Shown here one piece after another: positions 28,431 through 35,111 of a stretch of 64,000 nt of DNA (positions are counted from its first letter, which is position 1; each line of letters begins with the position of its first letter). The notes beneath the pieces were generated by a model, which had not been told where the DNA came from, made no database searches, and saw only the letters and a program-made list of their open reading frames with translations. Made by a program: the position numbers and the translations under genes. Origin of the DNA: Falsiroseomonas tokyonensis. GTDB taxonomy: Bacteria; Pseudomonadota; Alphaproteobacteria; Acetobacterales; Acetobacteraceae. The stretch lies in assembly GCF_019024325.1 (NCBI RefSeq), contig NZ_JAFNJS010000006.1:248001-312000 (forward strand). The letters run 5' to 3'.

Positions 28431-28826
28431 TCAGCGCTTTCCGCCGAGCTCGGCGGCGATGGCCGCCTCGATGTCGTCGGCCGAAAGGTCCTCGAGGCCC
28501 GCGCCGTCGCCGATCGCTTCCTCGTTCACGTCCATGACGCCGAAGATGTTCTCGTCGGTGGCGATGAGGTCCAAAACCTCCTCCTCGGCCGGCTCCGGCT
28601 CCGGCGCGCGCTGCAGGGACTTCACCAGGTCGGCCTGCAGCATATCGAGGTCGACCGTGCCCTCGGCGATCTCGCGCAGCGCCACGACGGGGTTCTTGTC
28701 ATTGTCCCGGTCGACGGTCAGTTCCTCGCCCCGGCTGACATTGCGGGCGCGCTGCGCCGCATGCAGAACCAGCTCGAAGCGGTTGGGGACGCGGAGGATG
28801 CAGTCCTCGACAGTAACGCGCGCCAT
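28431..28826 (-). CDS. rpoZ: RNA polymerase omega subunit
   Basis: Omega folds around the beta' subunit and contributes a ppGpp-binding site. The N-terminal 65 residues are typical: [20 protein letters not shown], then [32 protein letters not shown]. The rest (about 70-131) is an acidic tail rich in Glu and Asp ending [15 protein letters not shown], longer than in enterobacteria but usual in alphaproteobacteria. The following gene is rsh, so the effector synthase and an effector-binding subunit are encoded together. Confidence 0.96.
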   Translation of the reverse strand: MARVTVEDCILRVPNRFELVLHAAQRARNVSRGEELTVDRDNDKNPVVALREIAEGTVDLDMLQADLVKSLQRAPEPEPAEEEVLDLIATDENIFGVMDVNEEAIGDGAGLEDLSADDIEAAIAAELGGKR

Positions 28827-28943
28827 GGCGGCTCCAATCCCGATGCGGGGGGAATAGTCCGGGGAACCCGATGCGCAGGCGCTGCGCGCGGGACTCCCCT
28901 CTCCACCCTATGGTGAACGCTCCATGTAGCCAGCCCGGGCGGC

Positions 28944-29453
28944 TTACGCAAGAACCCGGATGCCCTGCCGCCCCGCTTGGGCCAGCAGTTCCGCCACCGG
29001 CGCGCCGAGCCGGGGATGCACCCAGCCCGGCGCCACATCGGCCAGCGGCGCCAGCACGAAGGCCCGCAGATGGGCGCGGGGATGCGGCAGGATGGGGTCG
29101 GGCGAGTCGCGCAGCAGGCCGCCCAGGTCGATCAGGTCCAGGTCGAGGGTGCGCGGCGCATTGGGATAGGGGCGAACCCGGCCGAAGCGGGTCTCGATGC
29201 CCTGCAGCGCGGCCAGCAGCGCAGCGGGGTCGGGCGGCGGGGCGCCGGGGCGCAGGGCGAGGCGCGCCACGCCATTGACGTAGTCGGGGGCACCGGGGCT
29301 CGGCGGCACCGGGGCGGTGGCGTACCAGCGGGACAGCGCGCGCAGCCGCAGGCCAAGCAGGCCATCCAGCGCGGCGGCGGCGGCGCGACAGGTTTCCAGC
29401 GCGTCGCGCCCATCCGGGCCGGGCAGGTTGGCGCCAAGGGCGATCAGGATCAT
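28944..29453 (-). CDS. folK: 2-amino-4-hydroxy-6-hydroxymethyldihydropteridine pyrophosphokinase
   Basis: HPPK activates the pterin for condensation with p-aminobenzoate in folate synthesis. The 169-residue protein has the N-terminal IALGANLPGPDGRDALE, the middle W-ATAPVP and PDYVNGVA segments, and the signature RPYPNAPRTLDLDLIDLG with its metal-binding aspartates. HPRAHLRAFVLAPLADVAP follows. It diverges from the uracil-DNA glycosylase gene, the two starts being about 40 bp apart, and is separated from rpoZ by 117 bp in which I see no clear motif. Confidence 0.95.
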   Translation of the reverse strand: MILIALGANLPGPDGRDALETCRAAAAALDGLLGLRLRALSRWYATAPVPPSPGAPDYVNGVARLALRPGAPPPDPAALLAALQGIETRFGRVRPYPNAPRTLDLDLIDLGGLLRDSPDPILPHPRAHLRAFVLAPLADVAPGWVHPRLGAPVAELLAQAGRQGIRVLA

Positions 29454-29492
29454 ACCGGCGCTCTACCGCCCGAACCTCGGAAAGACCACGCC

Positions 29493-30131
29493 TTGCCCGC
29501 GCCCGAGACGCCCAGCCACGACTGTCCCCTCTGCCCGCGCCTGATGGCCTATCGGCTGGAAAATCGCCAGAAATGGCCGGGCTGGCACAATGGCCCGGTG
29601 CCTTGCTGGGGCCCTTCCGAGGCGCGGCTGCTCGTGCTGGGCCTGGCGCCCGGGGTGCGCGGGGCGAACCGCACGGGGCGGCCCTTCACCGGCGACCATG
29701 CCGGCAAGCTGCTCTATGCGACGCTGCTGAAATACGGGCTGGCCGAGGGCGAGTATCGGGAGGATCCGCAGGACGGGATGGAATTGCGCGGCGTGCGCAT
29801 CATCAATGCCGTGCGCTGCGTGCCGCCCGAGAACCTGCCGACGCCGGCCGAGATTACCACCTGCAACCGCTTCCTGCTGGCGGAGCGCCTAGCCATGCCG
29901 CAGCTGCGCGTGGTGCTGGCTCTGGGGCTGGTGGCGCATAATGCGCTGCTGAAGACCCACCGCATTCCGGCGGCGCGCTTCAAGTTTGCCCATGGCGCGC
30001 AGCATGCGCTGCCTGATGGGCTGGTGCTGGCCGACAGCTACCATGTCAGCCGCTACAATACGAATACCGGCCGCCTGACCACCGAGATGTTCGAGACGGT
30101 GGTGCGCCAGATCCTGCCCCTGCTGGCCTGA
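29493..30131 (+). CDS. Family 5 (UdgB-type) uracil-DNA glycosylase
   Basis: UdgB enzymes excise uracil and hypoxanthine from DNA and carry a 4Fe-4S cluster. The 212 residues contain the N-terminal cysteine pair CPLCPRL. Motif A, GLAPGVRGANRTGRPFTGD, lacks the polar catalytic residue of other families. The motif B region is DSYHVSRYNTNTGRLT, and the other cluster cysteines include NAVRCVPP and TTCNRF. The only start that keeps the first cysteine pair is the TTG at 29493 (LPAPETPSHDC); the first ATG would remove it. A strong hairpin follows 11 bp after the stop. Confidence 0.88.
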   Translation: MPAPETPSHDCPLCPRLMAYRLENRQKWPGWHNGPVPCWGPSEARLLVLGLAPGVRGANRTGRPFTGDHAGKLLYATLLKYGLAEGEYREDPQDGMELRGVRIINAVRCVPPENLPTPAEITTCNRFLLAERLAMPQLRVVLALGLVAHNALLKTHRIPAARFKFAHGAQHALPDGLVLADSYHVSRYNTNTGRLTTEMFETVVRQILPLLA

Positions 30132-30142
30132 GGGGAAGCGGC

Positions 30143-30166
30143 GGGGGCGCGGCTTGCCGCGCCCCC
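30143..30166. terminator. GC-rich hairpin after the uracil-DNA glycosylase gene
   Basis: GGGGGCGCGG-CTTG-CCGCGCCCCC is a perfect 10-bp stem with a 4-base loop between the converging ends of the glycosylase gene (30131) and the small membrane peptide gene (30194). It has no T-run, so it would be an imperfect intrinsic terminator serving either direction. Confidence 0.6.
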
Positions 30167-30193
30167 TGCCCGCCTCAGCGCAGGCGCCCCGCG

Positions 30194-30268
30194 TCAGCGA
30201 AGTCCAAGAAAGCTCAGGATGGCGATGACGATGACGACGGCGCCGACAATGTACACGATGCTGTTCAT
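30194..30268 (-). CDS. 24-residue single-span membrane peptide
   Basis: A complete frame from ATG 30268 to TGA 30194 encodes a 24-residue peptide beginning MNSIVYIVGAVVIVIAIL and ending SFLGLR. It is almost wholly one membrane helix with a positive C-terminus. GAGGG lies at a plausible distance upstream. Very short peptides with an I-Y-x-V-G start and a SFLGLR-like end occur in other alphaproteobacteria as far as I recall, so I regard it as real. It follows the glutathione peroxidase gene by 65 bp on the same strand. Its function is unknown. Confidence 0.65.
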   Translation of the reverse strand: MNSIVYIVGAVVIVIAILSFLGLR

Positions 30269-30333
30269 GGGATGTCCCTCGGTTCACAACAGGGGGACAA
30301 CGACGCGATAGCGCGGGAGTTGCAGACTCCCGC

Positions 30334-30879
30334 TCAGCCTATCGGCCGACCCTGCAGCGCCGCCTCGACCGCCCGCAGCAGGGTTGGATGTTCCGGCTCG
30401 ATCGACGTGGCAAAGCCGCGCGCCGCCAGACCATCCCGCGCCACCAGGAACTTGTGGAAATTCCAGCGCGGCGGCCCGCCCGCCCGCGCCGCAAGCCAGG
30501 CGAACAGCGGATGCGCCTGCGGCCCGCGCACCCGGGTCAGCCCCGCCAGGGGGAAGGTGATGCCATAGACCGTCTCGCAGAATTCGCGGATCTTCGCCGC
30601 GTCGGCGCTTTCCTGCCGGAAGTCGTTCGACGGCACGCCGATCACGGCGAAGCCAGCTGGCGCGAAGCGGTCGTGCAGCCGCTGCAGGCCCTCATATTGG
30701 GGCGTGTAGCCGCAGAAACTGGCGGTGTTCACCACCATCAGCGCCTGGCCGCGGAAATCCGCCAGCGCCAGGGGACCGCCCTCCAGCGCCTCCAGCCGGA
30801 AGTCGAAGACGGTCTGCGCGGGGGCGGCGGCCATCACCAGGGGCGTGGCCAGCAGGGCGCGGCGCGAAAGCTCAGCCAT
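30334..30879 (-). CDS. Glutathione peroxidase (cysteine type) with Tat-like leader
   Basis: Members reduce peroxides, most often with thioredoxin in bacteria. The 181-residue protein has the peroxidatic C56 in NTASFCGYTPQYEGL and the tetrad residues Gln (in the EGLQRLH region) and Trp in WNFHKFLV. The N-terminus SRRALLATPLVMAAAPAQ resembles a short twin-arginine signal, so export to the periplasm is likely. The start overlaps the end of the upstream molybdoenzyme gene by 8 bp, indicating one operon and perhaps joint handling of oxidant stress. Confidence 0.9.
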   Translation of the reverse strand: MAELSRRALLATPLVMAAAPAQTVFDFRLEALEGGPLALADFRGQALMVVNTASFCGYTPQYEGLQRLHDRFAPAGFAVIGVPSNDFRQESADAAKIREFCETVYGITFPLAGLTRVRGPQAHPLFAWLAARAGGPPRWNFHKFLVARDGLAARGFATSIEPEHPTLLRAVEAALQGRPIG

Positions 30880-31543
30880 AGCGTTCCTCCATCCAGGGAT
30901 CGCCGCGATTGTGGTAGCCGCGCACTTCCCAGAAGCCGGGCCGGTCCTCGCGCAGCAATTCCACCCGCGTCAGCCATTTCGGGCTCTTCCAGAAATACAG
31001 GTGCGGCACCACCAGCCGCAGCGGCCCGCCATGCTGGCGTTCCAGCGGCGCGCCCTGCCAGCTATGGGCGAACAGGTTCTCGGGCCGGGCGAAATCCTCG
31101 ATGGCGAGATTGGTGGTGTAGCCGTCGTAGCTGGTCAGCGAGACGAAGCGCGCCTCCGCCTTCGGCCGTGCCAATTCCAGAAGTTCCGGCACCGGCACGC
31201 CGTCCCAGTCATTCTCGTAGCGCGACCACTGCGTCACGCAGTGGATGTCGTTGCGGCGCCGCGCCTGCGGCAGGGCCAAAAATTCGTCCAGCGTCAATCG
31301 GACGGGCGCGGCGACCAGGCCTTCGATCCTGAGGCGAAACTTCTCCCGGCTCACATCCGGCTGCACGCCCAGGTCGAGCACGGGGAAATCCGTTACCAGC
31401 CGCTGGCCGGGCGGCAGGCGATCGGCCTCGGGGGTGGAGGTGGTGCCGGTCAGCAGCCTGCCGTCCCGCGCCCAGCCCTGCTTGGTCTCGACCAGCTTCT
31501 CGCGGAGCTTGCCGGTCAGCGGGATGTCCTCGTCCTCGGCCAT
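30872..31543 (-). CDS. Sulfite-oxidase-like molybdopterin oxidoreductase
   Basis: This small molybdopterin protein of 223 residues has the sulfite oxidase core fold. C102 in NDIHCVTQWSRYENDWDG is the likely molybdenum ligand. Other conserved parts are LTSYDGYTTNL and HGGPLRLVVPHLYFWKSPKWL. It lacks the twin-arginine leader of MsrP and has no haem or dimer domain, so it belongs to the stand-alone soluble group of unknown substrate. The start at 31543 is preceded by GAGGAG. It is the first gene of a unit with the glutathione peroxidase (8-bp overlap). Confidence 0.88.
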   Translation of the reverse strand: MAEDEDIPLTGKLREKLVETKQGWARDGRLLTGTTSTPEADRLPPGQRLVTDFPVLDLGVQPDVSREKFRLRIEGLVAAPVRLTLDEFLALPQARRRNDIHCVTQWSRYENDWDGVPVPELLELARPKAEARFVSLTSYDGYTTNLAIEDFARPENLFAHSWQGAPLERQHGGPLRLVVPHLYFWKSPKWLTRVELLREDRPGFWEVRGYHNRGDPWMEERYG

Positions 31544-31691
31544 GTCGATCTCCTCGGGGCGATAGGTGCCGATGCGGCGGGCGGATGCAAGGGGCGGCTG
31601 GCGCGCCCGGCTGCGGAACATCCCTGCCCGGGCTCGATCCGGCCCTAGAGGCATGGTTGCAGCCTCCGGCGGCTTCGGCCATCGGGGACGG

Positions 31692-32204
31692 ATGACAAGG
31701 CAAGTCCTGCTGCTTCTCCTCGCCACCCTGCCCGGCTGCGGCCCCTTGCTGTCCGAGGGCACCGGCGCCGCGGCGGGTATCGGCAGCGCCAGCCTGGCGG
31801 AGGCGGTGGGCGCCAGCGCGGCGGCCACCACCGGCATCGGCATCGGCGTGCAGGCGGGGGCGCGGGCCGGGCTCCAATATGCGCAGCGCCGCACCCAGCG
31901 TTCGGCGCAGCTGCGCCTGGCCGCCGCCGCCGGGCCGCTGGAGGTGGGCGAGGTTGCCGCCTGGTCGGTGCGGCACGGCATTCCGCTTCAGCCGGACGAG
32001 CAGGGCGAGGTCACCGTCACCCGCCGCATCGGCGCCGGCAACCTGGATTGCAAGGAGATCGTCTTCTCGGTGATCGACCCGCCCTCCCGCGGGGCGGCGG
32101 ATTCGGCGCGGCGCTTCTATACGGCCACCGTCTGCCGTGACGGCACCACCTGGCGCTGGGCCTCCGCCGAACCCGCCACGGAACGCTGGGGCAGTCTGCA
32201 GTGA
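31692..32204 (+). CDS. Putative lipoprotein, first of a tandem paralogous pair
   Basis: I know no named family. The 170-residue product has a lipoprotein signal (VLLLLLATLPGC, C16 lipidated). A glycine/alanine-rich segment follows (GAAAGIGSASLAEAVGASAA, then TTGIGIGVQAGARAGLQYAQ), then a globular part with WSVRHGIPL, GEVTVTRRI, DCKEIVFSV, YTATVCRDGTTWRWASAEP and the end ATERWGSLQ. Two cysteines remain in the mature globular part. The next gene has the same organisation and the same C-terminus and overlaps by 4 bp. The start at 31692 is chosen because it gives the lipobox. Confidence 0.75.
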   Translation: MTRQVLLLLLATLPGCGPLLSEGTGAAAGIGSASLAEAVGASAAATTGIGIGVQAGARAGLQYAQRRTQRSAQLRLAAAAGPLEVGEVAAWSVRHGIPLQPDEQGEVTVTRRIGAGNLDCKEIVFSVIDPPSRGAADSARRFYTATVCRDGTTWRWASAEPATERWGSLQ

Positions 32205-32668
32205 AGCCGCTGCCCCTGCTGAGCCTGGCCGCGCTGCTGGCCGGCTGCGGCCAGGTGGCGGATCTGACCGGCGCGGTCGCCGGCGGCGGCGCGGCACTGG
32301 TCAGCAGCAATCCGGCGGTGGGCTATGCCGTCGGCATCGGCGTGCGCGCCGGCGTCACCGCGGGCATGCAGACCGTGATGCGCGGCCGGCAGCGGGCGGA
32401 GCAGGATGCGCTGGCCGCCGCCATCGGCGGGCTGGACCCGGGCGAGGCCGGCCCCTGGGCCGTGCGCCACACCATCCCCATCGGCAATCGCCAGGGCGAG
32501 GTGCGGCTGGTTCGGATCATCGACAATCCGCTGGCCGAGTGCCGGGAGGCGCTGTTCGCGGTGCAGGGCGAAAGCCAGTGGTTCCTCACCACCGCCTGCC
32601 GCCAGGGCGCGCAGTGGAAATGGGCGGCGGCAGAGCCGGCGACGGAGCGCTGGGGCAGCCTGCAATAG
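32201..32668 (+). CDS. Putative lipoprotein, second of a tandem paralogous pair
   Basis: The GTG start overlaps the preceding stop (GTGA). The 155-residue product has a lipobox (LLSLAALLAGC, C16), a glycine-rich segment (GYAVGIGVRAGVTAGMQ), and the same globular part as its neighbour: WAVRHTIPIG, GEVRLVRII, ECREALFAV, FLTTACRQGAQWKWAAAEP and ATERWGSLQ. The two genes clearly arose by duplication and are coupled, so their products may form one envelope complex. The function is unknown. Confidence 0.75.
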   Translation: MKPLPLLSLAALLAGCGQVADLTGAVAGGGAALVSSNPAVGYAVGIGVRAGVTAGMQTVMRGRQRAEQDALAAAIGGLDPGEAGPWAVRHTIPIGNRQGEVRLVRIIDNPLAECREALFAVQGESQWFLTTACRQGAQWKWAAAEPATERWGSLQ

Positions 32669-32677
32669 CCTTACGGC

Positions 32678-33526
32678 TCAGCGCGGCCGGAACCCCTGAT
32701 CCGTGAGGAAGCGCTCCACCACCGGGCCCCAGACGGCGCTGCCGCCGCGGCCGAAGAACAGGCTGTGGCCGTCATTGCCGAAGGCCGGCAGGGCCGCGAA
32801 CTGGGCGCGGCCGCCGGCGGCGGTGAAGGCCTGGTGCATCGAACGGGCCAGGTCCGGGCCGAAGAAGCTGTCATTGGCCGTATAGATCCAGACCGTCGGC
32901 AGCCGCGCCTTCTGGCCGAAGCGGCCGGCGGCGGCCACCAGGCGGTCCGCGGCGCAGACGCTGTTCGGCTGCCCCCCGGCCCAGCCGCCCCGTCCGCCCG
33001 CCATGTTCACCACCGCGACCACGCCTTCCGGCGGGGCAGAGGCGAGCGCCAGCGCGCCCCAGCCGCCGGCGGATTGGCCGACCACCAGCACGCCCTCGGG
33101 CCGGATGCCCGGCAGGGCGCGGCCGGCGGCCACGGCGGCGGCGATATCCTGCGCCGTCTGCCGCCCGCCGGCGGCGAAATCCGGGCTGGCGCAGGCGCCA
33201 TAGCCTTCCGCCCAAAGCCCGCCCTCGGCGCCATAGCCACGGCGCAGCGGCAGCAGCACGGCGAAGCCGCGCGCCAGGAACCAGCGCACCGCCTCGGCCG
33301 AGCAGGGCTGCGGCGCCATGCCCGCGCGGCCGGCGGCATTGGCGGGGGAGCCGTGGTTGATGACGGCCAGCGGCACCGGCCCGCCGACATCGGGCCGGCA
33401 GAGTCGGGCCGGAATCTCCTGGCCAGTGCCGGGGATGGCGATGCGCAGCAGGCTGGGATCGGCGGCGGGGGCCTCTGCCGCGCAGGCCGAGGCCAGCAGG
33501 GCGAGGAGGAACATCATCTTGCGCAT
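32678..33526 (-). CDS. Exported alpha/beta hydrolase (dienelactone-hydrolase-like)
   Basis: The 282-residue protein begins with a signal (MRKMMFLLALLASACA), either a weak lipobox with C15 or a normal signal-peptidase site. The hydrolase domain has VINHGSPANAAGR, the nucleophile serine in VVGQSAGGWGALAL (about 150), and the histidine in NDGHSLFFG. Several cysteines (CRPDVG, QPCSAEA, YGACASP, SVCAAD) would allow disulfides in the periplasm. The substrate is unknown. It converges with the lipoprotein pair, whose end lies 9 bp away. Confidence 0.82.
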   Translation of the reverse strand: MRKMMFLLALLASACAAEAPAADPSLLRIAIPGTGQEIPARLCRPDVGGPVPLAVINHGSPANAAGRAGMAPQPCSAEAVRWFLARGFAVLLPLRRGYGAEGGLWAEGYGACASPDFAAGGRQTAQDIAAAVAAGRALPGIRPEGVLVVGQSAGGWGALALASAPPEGVVAVVNMAGGRGGWAGGQPNSVCAADRLVAAAGRFGQKARLPTVWIYTANDSFFGPDLARSMHQAFTAAGGRAQFAALPAFGNDGHSLFFGRGGSAVWGPVVERFLTDQGFRPR

Positions 33527-33593
33527 AAGCGGCTCCGGCGGGGCGCGGGAGCTTCGCAGTCCTTGCGGAGGCGTGTCGAGTGGTCGGGCCGAG

Positions 33594-33633
33594 GCCCCCC
33601 ACCCACCCCCCCCAAGTGGGGCGGAGGGCTTTC
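33594..33633. repeat. C-rich/G-rich intergenic element, member 1
   Basis: The sequence is a C-run with CCACCCACC, then CCCCAAGTGGGG, then CGGAGGGCTTTC. It resembles the elements at 52361-52412 and 61423-61577, which share the order CCCACCCAACC, C-run, AAG or TTCG loop, G-run, GAGGGCTT. It lies between smpB and the start of the exported hydrolase gene. It may be a terminator-bearing interspersed repeat. Confidence 0.5.
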
Positions 33634-33636
33634 AGG

Positions 33637-34128
33637 CTAGCCGCGGTCGCGCATCAGCCGGGCCTTGTCGCGCGACCAGTCGCGCTCCGCGATCGCCGCG
33701 CGCTTGTCGTGCTTCTTCTTGCCCTCGCCCACGCCGAGCAGGATTTTCGCGACACCACGCTCGTTGAAGTGGATGTCGAGCGGGACGAGGGAGATGCCGT
33801 CGCGGGCGATGCTGGCGGCAAGCTCCCGCGCCTGCTTGCGATGCAGCAGCAGCTTGCGGGGGCGGCGCGGCTCGAAGCTGGCCACATGGCTGCCGGCCTG
33901 CCACTCGGGGATATAGCAGTTGAACAGCCACATCTCACCGTCGCGCTCGCCGGCCCAGGCCTCGGTCAGCGTGGCGCGGCCGGAGCGCAAGGACTTCACC
34001 TCCGGCCCCACCAGCATCACGCCGGCCTCGATCTCCTCGCCGATCTTGTAGTCGTAGCGCGCCTTGCGGTTCTGGGCGGCGATGCCGTGGCTGATCAGCG
34101 CGCTTTTCTTCTTCTTGGGCTCCGCCAT
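33637..34128 (-). CDS. smpB: SsrA-binding protein SmpB
   Basis: SmpB brings tmRNA to stalled ribosomes. The 163-residue protein starts with a lysine run (MAEPKKKKSA). It has NRKARYDYKIGEEIEAGVML, GPEVKSLRSG, and the C-terminal tail KKKHDKRAAIAERDWSRDKARLMRD that follows the decoding channel. The start at 34128 shares one base with the dapA stop (TGATG), so the two are translationally coupled. The tmRNA gene itself was not seen nearby. Confidence 0.97.
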   Translation of the reverse strand: MAEPKKKKSALISHGIAAQNRKARYDYKIGEEIEAGVMLVGPEVKSLRSGRATLTEAWAGERDGEMWLFNCYIPEWQAGSHVASFEPRRPRKLLLHRKQARELAASIARDGISLVPLDIHFNERGVAKILLGVGEGKKKHDKRAAIAERDWSRDKARLMRDRG

Positions 34129-35006
34129 CAGTTCAGCAATCCGGCCCCCGTCATGGCGGCGCGGACGCGGGCATGCGTCGACTCCGCCACGGGGGCCATG
34201 GGCAGGCGGCAATGGTCGGTGCCGTGGCCGAGCAGGCTGGCGGCGACCTTCACCGGGCCGGGCGAGGTCTCGCAGAACATCGCGTCATGCACCGGCGTCA
34301 GGCGCGCCTGGATCGCCATGGCGTCCTTCACGCGGCCCTCGGCCCAGGCATCGTGCATCTCCCGGCAGAGGCGCGGCGCGATATTCGCCGTGACGCTGAT
34401 GCAGCCATGGCCGCCAGCGGCCAGGAAGGCGAGCGCCGTATGGTCCTCGCCCGAAAGCTGGCAAAAGTCCGGGCCGATGGCGGCGGTGGTGTGCAGCGGG
34501 CGGGTCAGGTTCGCCGTCGCATCCTTCACGCCGACGATATTCGGGTGCTTCGCCAGCCGCGCCATCGTCTCCACCGTCATGTCGATGACGCTGCGCGGCG
34601 GGATGTTGTAGATGATGATCGGCAGGTCCACGGCATCGGCGATGGCCATGAAGTGGCGGTACATGCCCTCCTGGGTCGGCTTGTTGTAGTAGGGCGTCAC
34701 CACCAGCGCGGCGTCCGCCCCGGCCGCCTTGGCATGGCGCGTCAGGTCCACCGCCTCCGCCGTGCTGTTGGACCCGGTGCCGGCGATCACCGGCACGCGG
34801 CCGGCGGCGGCGGCGATGCAGAGGTCCACCACCTGGTGATGCTCGGCATGGCTCAGCGTCGGGCTCTCGCCGGTGGTGCCCACCGGGATCAGGCCCTGCG
34901 TGCCCTCGGCAATCTGCCAGGCGACGAAATCGGAAAACGCTTTGGCGTCCAGGGACCCATCGGCGTGCATCGGCGTGATCAACGCCACGAGCGATCCCCT
35001 GAACAT
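34128..35006 (-). CDS. dapA: 4-hydroxy-tetrahydrodipicolinate synthase
   Basis: DapA condenses pyruvate with aspartate semialdehyde, the first committed step to lysine and diaminopimelate. The 292-residue TIM barrel has GTTGESPTLS with T44 and T45, YYNKPTQEGMYRHF, Y133 in IIIYNIPPRS, and the Schiff-base K161 in IVGVKDAT. Length is typical. It diverges from the lytic transglycosylase gene across 105 bp and is followed immediately by smpB, a conserved pair in this class. Confidence 0.97.
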   Translation of the reverse strand: MFRGSLVALITPMHADGSLDAKAFSDFVAWQIAEGTQGLIPVGTTGESPTLSHAEHHQVVDLCIAAAAGRVPVIAGTGSNSTAEAVDLTRHAKAAGADAALVVTPYYNKPTQEGMYRHFMAIADAVDLPIIIYNIPPRSVIDMTVETMARLAKHPNIVGVKDATANLTRPLHTTAAIGPDFCQLSGEDHTALAFLAAGGHGCISVTANIAPRLCREMHDAWAEGRVKDAMAIQARLTPVHDAMFCETSPGPVKVAASLLGHGTDHCRLPMAPVAESTHARVRAAMTGAGLLN

Positions 35007-35111
35007 GTTTTTCCTGGCCTGCCAAGCTGATGAAGGGCCGAGACTCTAGTGTCCGCCCCGCCCTGCGACAAGGGCGCGAGACCTGCGGCGTTTTGCGCTA
35101 GGATGCCCGGC

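Noticed and set aside
25751-28537. A 928-codon plus-strand frame opposite acpS and rsh
   Set aside because: It is the shadow of rsh; its composition is typical of antisense frames in GC-rich DNA.
33527-35111. tmRNA gene near smpB
   Set aside because: No tRNA-like ends or tag-encoding segment are visible near smpB or dapA.
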